This document shows, in pieces, positions 33,490 to 42,738 of a stretch of 64,000 bases of DNA. The translations under genes and the position numbers were made by a program. Under the pieces are notes generated by a model. That model saw only the letters and a list, made by a program, of their open reading frames with translations. It ran no database searches and was not told the DNA's origin. Where the stretch lies: assembly GCA_900068845.1 (NCBI GenBank), contig CEFQ01000008.1, positions 517,358 to 581,357 on the forward strand. Reading direction: 5' to 3'. Within the stretch, counting starts at the first letter, position 1, and each line of letters starts with the position of its first letter. The DNA is from Enterobacter ludwigii (GTDB taxonomy: Bacteria; Pseudomonadota; Gammaproteobacteria; Enterobacterales; Enterobacteriaceae).

Positions 33490-33506
33490 CGTGACAAATA
33501 TCACAT
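33490..33506 (+). promoter_or_regulatory. CRP-like site upstream of YghA-like gene
   Basis: CGTGACAAATATCACAT has the GTGA-N6-TCAC core of a CRP site, one base short of the TGTGA/TCACA consensus. It ends 46 bp before the start codon. Its position relative to a promoter is unknown. The remainder of this 248-bp gap shows nothing recognisable. Confidence 0.5.
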
Positions 33507-33552
33507 TTATGCCAGGCTTATTTTATTCACCTCATGCCACAAGGAGATATAT

Positions 33553-34449
33553 ATGACTACGCAAGCCACCAACAAAACCCTAATTACTGAAACGTATCCG
33601 GTTCCGCCATTTAAAAAGCAGACGCAACCGATGCCGGGTTTGGCGAGCAAAATGGATCCACGTCCCGATCATGGTGAAACCAGTTATCGTGGTACCGGCA
33701 GATTGACCGGTCGTAAAGCCCTGATCACCGGCGGTGATTCCGGGATTGGCCGCGCCGTAGCGATTGCCTATGCTCGTGAAGGGGCTGATGTGGCGATTAA
33801 CTTCCTGCCGGAAGAAGAAGCCGATGCGGCAGAAGTGGTGAAACTGATTGAAGCGGAAGGCCGCAAAGCGGTGGCGATTCCGGGTGACATTCGTTCAGAA
33901 GAGTTTTGCCAGCAGCTGGTCGATCAGGCTGCTGATCAGCTAGGGGGATTGGATATTCTGGTTAACAACGCCGGACGTCAGCAGTTCAATGAATCAATCC
34001 TCACTTTATCCACTGAAGACTTTGACGCCACCTTTAAGACTAACGTCTATGCGATGTTCTGGATTACCAAAGCGGCGTTGAAATATTTGCCAGCCGGATC
34101 GTCCATCATTAACACCTCGTCTGTGCAGGCTTACCAGCCAAGCGCCATTCTGCTGGATTATGCGCAAACCAAAGCGTCGATTGTGGCATTCACTAAAGCG
34201 CTGGCGAAACAGTTGGGTGAAAAGCAGATTCGCGTCAATGCGGTTGCGCCCGGCCCATACTGGACTGCGCTTCAGGTGAGCGGTGGGCAGCCGCAAGAGA
34301 AAGTGGAGAAGTTTGGTGAATCTGCTCCGCTGGGCCGTCCGGGACAACCGGCGGAAATTGCCCCGCTCTACGTTACGTTCGCGGATGTGAAAAACAGCTT
34401 CACTTCCGGTCAGGTTTGGTGCTCTGACGGCGGTACCGGTACGCTGTAA
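33553..34449 (+). CDS. yghA: SDR family aldehyde/alcohol oxidoreductase, YghA-like
   Basis: A 298-residue NADP-type short-chain dehydrogenase of the YghA/GS39 group, marked by a 50-residue N-terminal extension rich in Pro (YPVPPFKKQTQPMPG). The cofactor loop is TGGDSGIGRA, followed by NNAG at LVNNAGRQQF. The catalytic triad is Ser in INTSSVQAY, with Tyr and Lys in LDYAQTKAS. APGPYWT follows, and it ends GQVWCSDGGTGTL. AAGGAGATATAT precedes the ATG. YghA reduces short aldehydes such as glyoxal-type compounds in E. coli. The stress-gene neighbour (yciG-like) supports a stationary-phase detoxification role. Confidence 0.85.
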   Translation: MTTQATNKTLITETYPVPPFKKQTQPMPGLASKMDPRPDHGETSYRGTGRLTGRKALITGGDSGIGRAVAIAYAREGADVAINFLPEEEADAAEVVKLIEAEGRKAVAIPGDIRSEEFCQQLVDQAADQLGGLDILVNNAGRQQFNESILTLSTEDFDATFKTNVYAMFWITKAALKYLPAGSSIINTSSVQAYQPSAILLDYAQTKASIVAFTKALAKQLGEKQIRVNAVAPGPYWTALQVSGGQPQEKVEKFGESAPLGRPGQPAEIAPLYVTFADVKNSFTSGQVWCSDGGTGTL

Positions 34450-34467
34450 CCCGCTGCTATGATAGAA

Positions 34468-34534
34468 GGTTGCCTTGAATGGCGACCTACGTTGATAGCG
34501 CTGATTTTTGTAGGGTGCGCATTCATGCGCACCC
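34468..34534. repeat. Composite palindromic repeat (B unit, spacer, C unit)
   Basis: A family B unit (GGTTGCCTTGAATGGCGACC, 34468-34487), a spacer CTACG...GCGCTG...TTTTTGTAG, then family C arms GGGTGCGCA/TGCGCACCC (34513-34534). The spacer matches that of the copies at 36382 and 42782. It lies between convergent genes. Confidence 0.82.
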
Positions 34535-34556
34535 TTATTTATGTGTCATTTATTGC

Positions 34557-35468
34557 TTATGTGAGCGCCAGCAATCGCTCAGGAAACACCTCACGCAACC
34601 ACGCGATAAACACCTGTAACCGCTGCGTCAGATGACGATTTTGTGGATACACCACATGAAACGGATAGTTTGCCGGACGCCATTCCGCCAAAATCTCCAC
34701 TAACCTCCCCGCCTGCAAATCCCCCGCCGCCGCGTAGCGGAAGGTTTGAATGATGCCCAATCCCGCCACCGCCGCCGCCAGATGCGCATTACTTTCATTG
34801 ACGCCAATCCGATGCTCGGTTTTGATTTCCAGCGTCTGTTCACCGTTGGCAAAGCGAAACGGAAATGCCCGGCCACTTTGAGGCGAGAGATAACTCACCA
34901 GCCGATGGCCGTTTTTCAACTCTTGCGGATAGGCCGGCACGCCATAGGTTTTCAGATAGCCCGGCGCGGCGCAGGTGATCATCTCTGCATCACCTAAATG
35001 CCGCGCGACCAGTGAGGAATCACTGAGCGGACCGCCGCGAATTACGCAATCGACGTTACCGCTAATCAGATCCACCGCCCGATCGGACACGCCTAGGTCA
35101 ATCTGAATGTCAGGATAGCGACGGATGAAGTCGGGCAGCGCGGGAATCAGCACGTCACGCGCCGTTGAGCCACCAATATCAATGCGCAGATAGCCGCCTG
35201 GTCGGGTGCTTTCCGCATTGAACGAGTGATCGATATCTTCCAAATCACGTACGATGCGCAGCGCTTTTTCGTAATAATCGCGCCCTGCTGGCGTTACCGT
35301 GACGCGCCGCGTGGTGCGTTGCAGCAAGCGAATACCGAGATGCGCTTCCAGTTCCTGCACCAGTTTGCTCAGCGTCGCGTTGGGCATGTCGAGCGAATCC
35401 GCCGCCCGCGTAAAGTTGCCTGCTTCGACCACGCGCGCAAATGCCTTTATCGCCATTAACTGATCCAT
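34557..35468 (-). CDS. LysR family transcriptional regulator
   Basis: A 303-residue LTTR. The N-terminal winged HTH has MAIKAFARVVEAGNFTRAADSLDMPNATLSKLVQELE and a LLQRTTRRVTVTPAGRDYY wing, then a linker helix. The effector domain runs from about residue 90 (GGYLRIDIGGSTARDVLIPAL) to the end. It belongs to the AaeR/DmlR-like subgroup judging from the LLQRTTRRVTVT motif. It is divergent from an SDR gene 148 bp away, and by the usual LTTR arrangement it probably controls that gene. The inducer is unknown. Confidence 0.9.
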   Translation of the reverse strand: MDQLMAIKAFARVVEAGNFTRAADSLDMPNATLSKLVQELEAHLGIRLLQRTTRRVTVTPAGRDYYEKALRIVRDLEDIDHSFNAESTRPGGYLRIDIGGSTARDVLIPALPDFIRRYPDIQIDLGVSDRAVDLISGNVDCVIRGGPLSDSSLVARHLGDAEMITCAAPGYLKTYGVPAYPQELKNGHRLVSYLSPQSGRAFPFRFANGEQTLEIKTEHRIGVNESNAHLAAAVAGLGIIQTFRYAAAGDLQAGRLVEILAEWRPANYPFHVVYPQNRHLTQRLQVFIAWLREVFPERLLALT

Positions 35469-35615
35469 GCTGTTTTCTGCTGCATTTGATTATCCACACA
35501 CAGAAATAGTCATTTCGATTTTACACCATTTATCAGCAAACACCGTGAAGTTAGATTGCTTATCAGCCACTGCAGCGCAGTGAACGAAACCTCATCACAC
35601 ACTGGAGAAGCAAAC

Positions 35616-36362
35616 ATGAACGCACTCAACGGTAAAATCGCCCTGGTAACGGGCGGCACATCGGGCATTGGTCTGGCATCCGCGCAAGAGTTGGCGGCAC
35701 AAGGCGCTCGCGTTTTTATTACCGGTCGTCGTCAGGCGGAACTTGATGCGGCAGTAACCCGCATCGGTGCCAGCGCAACGGGCATTCGCGCTGACGCTTC
35801 GGTACTGACCGACCTCGACAACGTTTACGCAGAGATTGCGCAACAAGCGGGGCGCCTCGACATCCTGTTCGTCAACGCCGGTGGCGGCGACATGTTGCCG
35901 CTCGGCGCCATCACCGAAGAACATTTTGACCGCATATTTGGTACCAACGTGCGCGGCGTGCTGTTCACCGTGCAGAAGGCCTTGCCGCTGCTCAGCGACC
36001 ACGCCTCAGTGATCCTCACCTCTTCCACCACCTCGGTGCAGGGCACCGCCGGATTCAGCGTGTATAGCGCCAGCAAAGCCGCCGTACGCAATTTCGCCCG
36101 CTCATGGGCGCTGGACGTGAAAGATCGTGGTATTCGCGTCAATGTGGTCAGTCCCGGCCCGGTGCGTACGCCAGGGTTAGGCGGATTAGTACCTGAAGAA
36201 CAGCGTCAGGGATTGTTTGATGCGCTGGCAGCGCAGGTACCGTTAGGTCGTCTTGGCGAACCCGACGAAATTGGCAAAGTTGTGGCGTTTCTGGCGTCTG
36301 ATGCATCCAGCTTTATCAATGCCGCCGAACTGTTTGTTGATGGCGGCATGGCGCAGGTGTGA
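35616..36362 (+). CDS. SDR family oxidoreductase
   Basis: The start is the ATG at 35616, with TGGAGAAG upstream; an in-frame ATG 60 bp earlier is less likely. The 248-residue classical SDR has [10 protein letters not shown] for cofactor, [10 protein letters not shown] in place of the NNAG motif, and the catalytic Ser ([10 protein letters not shown]) with Tyr-x3-Lys in [17 protein letters not shown] follows, and it ends with the usual FVDGGMAQV. Arg rather than Asp after the second strand (ITGRRQ) suggests NADP preference. It is divergently paired with the LysR gene. Confidence 0.88.
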   Translation: MNALNGKIALVTGGTSGIGLASAQELAAQGARVFITGRRQAELDAAVTRIGASATGIRADASVLTDLDNVYAEIAQQAGRLDILFVNAGGGDMLPLGAITEEHFDRIFGTNVRGVLFTVQKALPLLSDHASVILTSSTTSVQGTAGFSVYSASKAAVRNFARSWALDVKDRGIRVNVVSPGPVRTPGLGGLVPEEQRQGLFDALAAQVPLGRLGEPDEIGKVVAFLASDASSFINAAELFVDGGMAQV

Positions 36363-36381
36363 TGACATCCAGAGCCTGTAA

Positions 36382-36507
36382 GGTCACCATGAATGGCGCC
36401 CCTACGTTTACAGCGCTGGGTTTTCGTAAGGTGCGCATTCATGCGCACCTGCATCATCAGGCAATTCTTTGCTTCAGTGAGCAGCATTACACCATGAATG
36501 GCGACCA
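36382..36507. repeat. Composite palindromic repeat (B-C) plus extra B half
   Basis: A family B unit at 36382-36401 (GGTCACCATGAATGGCG...), a spacer with TACGTTTACAGCGCTGGGTT, and a family C unit GGTGCGCATTCATGCGCACC at 36430-36449. A further B half (ACCATGAATGGCGACCA) ends near 36507. It lies between the convergent SDR and ROK genes. Confidence 0.82.
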
Positions 36508-36512
36508 CTTTC

Positions 36513-37685
36513 TTAAGCCGCGCTGGGATCCGCTTCCACATACAAATACCCGATCCCCAATACCTGACGGGCACGATCCAACTGGCCAAAATGCACATGG
36601 GTACCTTTGCTTTTCAGCGCATCACGCGGATCGAAAGGATTCACATCAATCTGGCGCACGATGGTGTTTAGCCACGCTTCACCAAACGTGCAGCTACGAC
36701 CGTATAACCAAATTTGATTAATATTCAGCGTGTTGAGAAAATTGTACAAACTCATACCAATCGCCTCGGCCGCTTGCTGTGCCCACGCCACAATCCAGGT
36801 TTCACCCGCTTGCCACGCCGCCAGTAACTGCTTACTGCTGGGCTGCGGTGCATCCGGCACGCGCAGATGCGCGGCCTGCTTTAACGCACTCAGCGACGCC
36901 AGCGTTTCCAGACATCCCTGGCGTCCGCAGCTACAGCGCTGCCCGTGTGGTTCAATGAGGGTATGGCCAATTTGGCCGCTGCCATACAGATTACCGCGAA
37001 AGATTTCACCGTTGATCACAAAGGATGAACCGATGCCGTAATCCACGTTAATCACGCAGAATTCGCTGAGAACATTGCGATTAAGCCACTTCTCCGCCAG
37101 CGCCAGCATCACGCAGTCGTTATCAACGCGCACCTCAACCGCAAGCTTCTCCTCAAGTAAAAATTTCAGCTGCAGCGGGGTTTTCCACGCCGCTTGCGGC
37201 ATATGCTGCGACACCCCGGTCACCGGATCCACCTGGCCATGCACCGCCAGCGCCAGATTGATGCGCCGTTTCGGCCACTGTTTGCAGGTTTGCCGCCACA
37301 CCGCTTCAATCTCGTTCAGCAGATCCTGCGGCGCTGCCGCGTTGATGGTGATCTGCTGATAGTCGCCCTGCGCCACCAGCTGCGCATCAGCCAGTTGAAG
37401 CTCAATGCTGGTCGGTTTAATGCATAAACATAAGGTCCAGGCACCTTCAGCAGGCAGTTGAAAGCTGCCGTTGCTGTGGCCGCGCGCGCTCATCAATACA
37501 GCGCTTTTTTGCAGTTTTTTTTCGTCCAGCAGCGCCTGCAAAATTTTACTGGTGGCAGGAATGGTCAAGCCGCTAAGGAGTGCCAATTGCGCTTTACTGA
37601 GCTGTTTATGGCGCCACATTAGCGCCATAAACAACGCCTTATTGTGTTTTCGCACCTGGTAATTATTCAAACCAACCTGCTTCAT
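36513..37685 (-). CDS. ROK family transcriptional regulator (NagC/Mlc/XylR type)
   Basis: The start is the ATG at 37685 (390 residues; MKQVGLNNYQVRKHN), with CAGGGGTG upstream; a longer frame is unsupported. The N-terminal HTH covers residues 15-65 (LSKAQLALLSGLTIPATSKILQALLDEK). The C-terminal ROK domain has GYGIGSSF-type phosphate-loop sequence (DYGIGSSFVINGEI) and GQIGHTLIEP. The zinc motif is CSCGRQGCLET. It is divergent from the MFS/GMC operon at 37837, so it is the obvious candidate repressor, responding to a sugar or sugar derivative. Confidence 0.9.
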   Translation of the reverse strand: MKQVGLNNYQVRKHNKALFMALMWRHKQLSKAQLALLSGLTIPATSKILQALLDEKKLQKSAVLMSARGHSNGSFQLPAEGAWTLCLCIKPTSIELQLADAQLVAQGDYQQITINAAAPQDLLNEIEAVWRQTCKQWPKRRINLALAVHGQVDPVTGVSQHMPQAAWKTPLQLKFLLEEKLAVEVRVDNDCVMLALAEKWLNRNVLSEFCVINVDYGIGSSFVINGEIFRGNLYGSGQIGHTLIEPHGQRCSCGRQGCLETLASLSALKQAAHLRVPDAPQPSSKQLLAAWQAGETWIVAWAQQAAEAIGMSLYNFLNTLNINQIWLYGRSCTFGEAWLNTIVRQIDVNPFDPRDALKSKGTHVHFGQLDRARQVLGIGYLYVEADPSAA

Positions 37686-37741
37686 ATTCACCCCTGCGCA
37701 ACACGCCATACACGTTTACTAAACAGAGTTTACTGTCTTTT

Positions 37742-37752
37742 GTGATGATCAC
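37742..37752. promoter_or_regulatory. Possible operator between ROK gene and MFS operon
   Basis: GTGAT-G-ATCAC is a perfect 5-1-5 inverted repeat lying 57 bp upstream of the ROK start and 84 bp upstream of the MFS start. It is short, so it is only a candidate site for the ROK regulator. Confidence 0.3.
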
Positions 37753-37836
37753 GCCATCCCGGTAACTTGCCTTGCTCTAAAGTTCATCCCCATCCCTATA
37801 ACAACAAACCATCGCGACCTCTTAGAGAACCTTAAA

Positions 37837-39156
37837 ATGACAACATCATCGACTCAACATCCGTGGCTGATTCGCCTCGGCATTCCCCCGGCGCTGGCGT
37901 GGGGCTACGTAGCCGTTCTGCTGTTTATGATTGGCGACGGCGTGGAATCCAACTATCTGGCGCCTTATCTGCATGAAAATGGCTTCTCCCTCAATATCGC
38001 GGCGGCGGTGATTGCCTTTTACGGCGTTACGGTCACGCTCGGCTCGTGGCTGGCGGGTTCGCTCTCCACATTGATTGGCCCGCGCAAAGTGATGCTGGCG
38101 GGCGGCGTTATCTGGATTGTGTTCGAAGTGCTGTTCCTTGCCATTGCGCTGCCATCCCACAGCGTATTGCTGTTGGCGTTGACCTACGGCCTGCGCGGCG
38201 TGGCATATCCAATGTTTGCGTATGCATTTTTAGTGTGGATTCAGGCGGCGGCACCTGCGGATATGCGCGGCTCGGCTACCGGTTGGTTCTGGCTGGCGTT
38301 TACCGGCGGCCTGCCTACGCTGGGATCGCTCGTGGCGATCTTCTCGATAAAATTGATTGGCGAGTACGCCACCTTCTGGCTTTCGCTGGGGCTGGTGGCG
38401 CTGGGAATGCTGGTGATGGTGAGCGCGCTCAAGGAGCGCAGCGGATATCAGTCGCTGCTGGATGAACAGCAACGTCAGCAAAGCGTGGCACGAACGCTGA
38501 TGGGCGGCATTGATATTCTGTGGCGTGAACCGCGCATTGCGGCCGCTGCGGTAGTACGCATCATCAACACCACACCCTACTTTGGTTTCTTTATTTTCCT
38601 GCCGGGCTTTTTCACCGAGCAGATCGGCTTTACGCAAACCGAATATCTCAGCCTGATCACCATTATGGGTTTAGTCGGCATGAGTTTTAACCCGATTGTT
38701 GGCAAGCTCAGCGATCGCCTCGGCTGGCGCAAAGTGTTAACGGTATTTGGCGGAATCGGCTCCGGCATCTCCATGTTGCTGATGTACTTCGTGCCGCAGT
38801 GGAGCCACGGCAGCTTTGTGCTCAGCGTGATCTGTGCCTGTTTATATGGCATCACCTTATGCGGCTATGTTCCGGCTGCCGCCCTGTTCTCTTCCCTGTG
38901 CCAGCCGAAAGATAAAGGCAATGCGATGGCGATTTACTGTTTCGCCGCCGGACTTTCCACCTTTTTCGGCCCGGCGCTGTACGGCGCTTTCAACGCGCTG
39001 TTTGGCACGTCGGGCGTGATTTGGGGCTATGCCGCCTTGTATTTGATCAGCGCCATCGTTTCCTGGTGTTTCCTGCTCAGCCCGCTCGATCCCGGCGAGC
39101 AGCATAATCCCGAGGCGCAGCGTCTGCGCCGTTTAGATTCCGTTGCTTCAGAGTAA
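37837..39156 (+). CDS. MFS transporter, polyol-permease-like
   Basis: A 439-residue major facilitator with twelve helices. It begins LAWGYVAVLLFMIGDGVESNYLAPYLHENG, as in the ribitol/arabitol permease (RbtT/DalT) group. The inter-domain loop is RSGYQSLLDEQQRQQS. The second half has KLSDRLGWRKVLTVFGG, the conserved G-x-L-x-D-R-x-G-x-R/K motif. It is probably an inner-membrane proton symporter for a polyol or sugar acid. It leads the operon with a GMC oxidoreductase 10 bp downstream and is divergent from the ROK regulator. Confidence 0.85.
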   Translation: MTTSSTQHPWLIRLGIPPALAWGYVAVLLFMIGDGVESNYLAPYLHENGFSLNIAAAVIAFYGVTVTLGSWLAGSLSTLIGPRKVMLAGGVIWIVFEVLFLAIALPSHSVLLLALTYGLRGVAYPMFAYAFLVWIQAAAPADMRGSATGWFWLAFTGGLPTLGSLVAIFSIKLIGEYATFWLSLGLVALGMLVMVSALKERSGYQSLLDEQQRQQSVARTLMGGIDILWREPRIAAAAVVRIINTTPYFGFFIFLPGFFTEQIGFTQTEYLSLITIMGLVGMSFNPIVGKLSDRLGWRKVLTVFGGIGSGISMLLMYFVPQWSHGSFVLSVICACLYGITLCGYVPAAALFSSLCQPKDKGNAMAIYCFAAGLSTFFGPALYGAFNALFGTSGVIWGYAALYLISAIVSWCFLLSPLDPGEQHNPEAQRLRRLDSVASE

Positions 39157-39166
39157 AGAGAGAACC

Positions 39167-40810
39167 ATGAAAGAGTTTGATTACATTGTGGTAGGCGGCG
39201 GCAGCGCCGGTTGTATTGTCGCCGCCAGGTTAGTCACGCAGGGTAACGCGCGCGTCTTGCTGCTGGAAGCCGGACGCGATGAGTATCATCCGCTATTAAA
39301 AATGCCGGCGGGATACATGAAATTCCTCGCCAGCGATAAGTTTCTCACTCTGCACCAAACCGAGCCGCAGCCTCAGCTGAATGGGCGCGGCGTGATTGTG
39401 CCGCAGGCGAAAGTGCTGGGCGGCGGCTCAACGGTGAATGCCATGGTGTATATGCGTGGGCATCGCCAGGATTATGCCGACTGGAACCGCGCGCTCGGCA
39501 ATCGGGGCATCGACTGGTCGTGGGATGCGCTGCTGCCGCACTTCACCGCCATCGAAGATAACGATCACCTTGGCGCGCCCCATCACGGCGTGGGCGGGCC
39601 GATGAAGGTGTCGCATCTCGGTCACTTTAGCCCGCTGAGCCGCGCCTACGTCAAAACCCTGCAAGGCATGGGCATTCCCTACGCGCCGGACTTCAATACC
39701 GGCAATCCCTATGGCGTCGGCTTTATGCAGCACACCATTAACGGACAAACGCGCCAGCGCTGCAGCCTGGTGGATGCCTTTATCACGCCGCTGCGCGAGG
39801 ATCAACGCTTGACCATTGCCACCGGCGCACAGGTTGAGGAAATTTTGTTCGAGGGCGCGAGCGCCGTCGGCGTGCGCTATACCCAGGACGGACATCCGCA
39901 ACATGCCCGTGCGCGCCAGGAGGTGATCCTCGCCGCCGGAGCCTATCAAACGCCGAAATTGTTGATGCTCTCCGGCATCGGCCCGCAGCAGCAGCTGAAA
40001 CAACATGGCATCACGCTGCGCCAGCATTTGCCCGGCGTTGGTAAGAACTTGCAGGATCACTACGAAGTGCCGGTGGTGGCCAGCACCAACGGCGAATTTG
40101 GCTATTACGGTCAGGATCGCGGCTGGCCAATGGTGAAAGCCGGATTGCAATATATGTTGTTCAAAACCGGCCCGGTCACCACCACCGGTGTGGAAACCTG
40201 TGCCTTTTTCGATCCGCTCGATTTCAGCGCCACGCCAACCATTCAGATGTTCTGCGTGCCCACGGTTTATCTCGATCGCGACGTGATGGGTGCCGATCCC
40301 GGTCACGGCGTAACCGTTAACTCGCTGCTGCTGCGGCCAAAAGCCACCGGCGAAGTGACGCTGCGCGACGCCAGTGCCAGCAGCTTGCCGCGGGTGGATA
40401 CGCAAATCTTTGGTCATCCTGACGACCTCGCTCGCACCATCGCCGGTTTCCGTTTTGCGCGCAAGGTGATTGCCGCCGCGCCGATTAGCGCCATGGTGCA
40501 ACATGAGATCTTCCCCGGCGCGGAAATCACCTCGGATGCGACTATCGCTGAGCACTGCAAACGCATGGTGAAAACCGGCTACCACCCGGTCGGCACCTGC
40601 CGTATGGGTCACGATGACGATCCTTTGGCGGTGCTGCATGATGATTTGCGCGTGCGCGGTGTCAACCGGCTGCGCGTGGTAGATGCTTCCATGATGCCCA
40701 ACATTATTAGCGGCAACACCAACGCCATCGTAATGGCGGTGGCGCATCGCGCTGCTGAGCTGCTTTTGCAGACCCAGGTTGCCGAACAGAAGGAGCCGGT
40801 TTATGAGTGA
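39167..40810 (+). CDS. GMC family FAD-dependent oxidoreductase (choline-dehydrogenase-like)
   Basis: The start is the ATG at 39167, with AAAGAGAG upstream, giving 547 residues. The dinucleotide-binding motif is YIVVGGGSAGCIVAARL. GMC signature 1 lies around KVLGGGSTVNAMVYMRGHRQDY, and signature 2 is GAYQTPKLLMLSGIG. The active-site His is in TGYHPVGTCRMG and the second in NIISGNTNAIVMA, where Asn occupies the usual His/Asn position. There is no signal peptide, so it is cytosolic or peripheral. It oxidises an alcohol such as a polyol to an aldehyde or ketone. The next gene overlaps it by 8 bp. Confidence 0.9.
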   Translation: MKEFDYIVVGGGSAGCIVAARLVTQGNARVLLLEAGRDEYHPLLKMPAGYMKFLASDKFLTLHQTEPQPQLNGRGVIVPQAKVLGGGSTVNAMVYMRGHRQDYADWNRALGNRGIDWSWDALLPHFTAIEDNDHLGAPHHGVGGPMKVSHLGHFSPLSRAYVKTLQGMGIPYAPDFNTGNPYGVGFMQHTINGQTRQRCSLVDAFITPLREDQRLTIATGAQVEEILFEGASAVGVRYTQDGHPQHARARQEVILAAGAYQTPKLLMLSGIGPQQQLKQHGITLRQHLPGVGKNLQDHYEVPVVASTNGEFGYYGQDRGWPMVKAGLQYMLFKTGPVTTTGVETCAFFDPLDFSATPTIQMFCVPTVYLDRDVMGADPGHGVTVNSLLLRPKATGEVTLRDASASSLPRVDTQIFGHPDDLARTIAGFRFARKVIAAAPISAMVQHEIFPGAEITSDATIAEHCKRMVKTGYHPVGTCRMGHDDDPLAVLHDDLRVRGVNRLRVVDASMMPNIISGNTNAIVMAVAHRAAELLLQTQVAEQKEPVYE

Positions 40811-41882
40811 AAAATTAACGCGACTGCAAGCTGCCCTCGCCGACTGGCAGCTTGACGGTGTGCTACTCACGCGGCGCGATAACGTTGCCTGGCTGACCGA
40901 AGGTGCCAGTTATTATGTGGTCGAGCGCGCCGAAACCGGCGTGGCCAGCTTGCTTATTACCGCGGACAAGGTGTTGCTGCTCGCGCCAGAAAATGAGCTG
41001 CCGCGCATTCTTGCTGAAGAGCCGCTGCCGTTTGCCTGCGAAACGCAACGCTATCCGTGGTTTCGATCGCTGAGTAGCGTGTTGCCACAGGGCCAGTTCG
41101 GCAGCGATATGCCGCTTGGCGAAACGGCAGATATTCAGCAACGGCTGGTGGCGCTACGACAGGGCTTAAATGCTCATGAACAGCTGCGCTATAAAGCCCT
41201 GGGCCGTGAAGCCGCACAGATTGTCGAAGGTGTGGCGCGCCAGTTAAAAGCGGGCATAACCGAATGGCAAGTGGAGGCGGAGATCGTCGCCGCCTGCCTG
41301 GCGCGCGGCATTCGTCCAATGTGCACCTTAGTGGCCGCCGACGAGCGCATCGCCGCTTTTAAGCATCCGGTGCCTACGCCGAAAAAACTGCACCAGCAGA
41401 TGCTGATTACGCTGGGCGCGGAACGGCATGGATTGCACGTCAGCCTGACGCGCCTGGTGCATCTCGGTGAAATGCATCCCACACTGCGCCAACGACATCA
41501 CAGGTTGTGCCAAATCCATGCCGATATGCTGATTGCTACACAGCCGGGCCAGCGCTGGTCTGCGGTTTTCCAGCACATTACCCATACGTATCAGCAACAC
41601 GGCGAGGCGGAGGCGTGGCGCGATCACCATCAGGGTGGTCCAGCCGGTTACGGCTGCCGGGACTGGATCGTCACGCCGGAAACCCCGGGCGAGGTATGCA
41701 GCGACATTGCTGTGGCGTGGAATCCCACGTTGCGCGGCGTAAAAAGTGAAGACACCTATTTGCTCAGCCCTGCGGGATGCGAAGCGCTGACGCGCAGTGA
41801 CGAATGGCCGCTGATTAGCGTGCAGCGCGGCGAGCGTACGCTGCATTTCCCCGACTGGCTGGTGTTGCCGGCATCTTCATAA
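40803..41882 (+). CDS. M24 (pita-bread fold) protein lacking metal ligands
   Basis: The start is the ATG at 40803, overlapping the GMC gene (359 residues). The N-terminal creatinase-like domain spans residues 1-115 (LTRRDNVAWLTEGASYY), and the pita-bread domain follows. Relative to aminopeptidase P, the five metal ligands D, D, H, E, E read Thr203 (LITLGAE), Ser214 (HVSLTR), His275/276 (DHHQGGPAGYG), Asn307 (AWNPTL) and Glu316 (KSEDTY). Three of five are thus replaced, so it should not be a metallopeptidase. It could work metal-free like creatinase or have another role. The catabolic operon suggests hydrolysis or lyase action on an intermediate; function unknown. Confidence 0.8.
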   Translation: MSEKLTRLQAALADWQLDGVLLTRRDNVAWLTEGASYYVVERAETGVASLLITADKVLLLAPENELPRILAEEPLPFACETQRYPWFRSLSSVLPQGQFGSDMPLGETADIQQRLVALRQGLNAHEQLRYKALGREAAQIVEGVARQLKAGITEWQVEAEIVAACLARGIRPMCTLVAADERIAAFKHPVPTPKKLHQQMLITLGAERHGLHVSLTRLVHLGEMHPTLRQRHHRLCQIHADMLIATQPGQRWSAVFQHITHTYQQHGEAEAWRDHHQGGPAGYGCRDWIVTPETPGEVCSDIAVAWNPTLRGVKSEDTYLLSPAGCEALTRSDEWPLISVQRGERTLHFPDWLVLPASS

Positions 41883-41892
41883 GGAAGCGATC

Positions 41893-42672
41893 ATGTCATT
41901 ACGACTGCACAATAAAACCGCGATTATCACCGGCGCAGGCAGCGGCATTGGCCGCGCGATTGCCCAACTCTTTACGCAGCAAGGTGCGCAAGTCGCGCTG
42001 TTCGACCTGGCGAGTGAAACCACTGGCGCTCTGGCAGAGGCATTACAGCAGCAAAGCGGGCAGCGCTGCCTCGCTTGCGCCGCCGACGTCACGCAGCCTG
42101 ATCAGGTACAACGTGCGGTCATCGCGGCACAAGACGCACTTGGCCCAATTGATATTCTGATTAACTGCGCGGGTGTTAATGTGTTCCGCGATCCGCTGGC
42201 ACTGGAAGATGACGAGTGGCAGCGCTGCATGGAGGTGAATCTCAAGGGGCCATACAACCTGATCCGTAGCGTGCTGCCGGGGATGCTGGCGCGCCAGTAT
42301 GGCAACATTGTGAACGTGGCCTCGGTGCATGGCCATAAAATCATTCCCGGCGCGTTCCCCTATCCGGTGGCTAAGCATGGTTTGATCGGTATGACGCGCT
42401 CGCTGGGCGTGGAGTACGCCAGTCAGGGGATTCGCATCAATAGCATTTCACCGGGATTGATCATGACGCCCGCCGCAGAAGCCTGGCTGGCAAGCTGCGC
42501 GGACCCACAAGTCGAGCGCGAACGCCAGGCGGCGTTGCTGCCCTGCAAACGCATCGGTGAACCGGCTGAAGTGGCCTACACTGCGCTGTTTCTCGCCTCC
42601 GATGAAGCGCGATTTATCAATGCTACCGATATTCTGGTCGATGGGGGGCGCAGCCAGGTTTATCACGATTAA
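41893..42672 (+). CDS. SDR family oxidoreductase (third enzyme of catabolic operon)
   Basis: A 259-residue classical SDR. The cofactor loop is TGAGSGIGRA, with Asp after the second strand (ALFDLAS) suggesting NAD. INCAGVNVF replaces NNAG, and the catalytic residues are Ser in NVASVHGH with Tyr and Lys in YPVAKHG. SPGLIMTP follows, and the C-terminus is DILVDGGRSQVYHD. AAGGAAG precedes the ATG. It starts 10 bp after the M24 gene and belongs to the same operon. It probably interconverts a sugar/polyol hydroxyl and ketone together with the GMC enzyme. Confidence 0.88.
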   Translation: MSLRLHNKTAIITGAGSGIGRAIAQLFTQQGAQVALFDLASETTGALAEALQQQSGQRCLACAADVTQPDQVQRAVIAAQDALGPIDILINCAGVNVFRDPLALEDDEWQRCMEVNLKGPYNLIRSVLPGMLARQYGNIVNVASVHGHKIIPGAFPYPVAKHGLIGMTRSLGVEYASQGIRINSISPGLIMTPAAEAWLASCADPQVERERQAALLPCKRIGEPAEVAYTALFLASDEARFINATDILVDGGRSQVYHD

Positions 42673-42738
42673 TAAAGTGGACAGCATTGCGCTGGAATGC
42701 CATACAGTTGAGCGCGAGATTTCTTTTACGCAGTTTGT

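Noticed and set aside
39428..40870. A 480-codon open frame on the minus strand opposite the GMC oxidoreductase gene
   Set aside because: It has no protein-family motifs and is His/Ala/Gly-rich, as expected for a frame opposite GC-rich codons. The plus-strand gene has clear GMC signatures.
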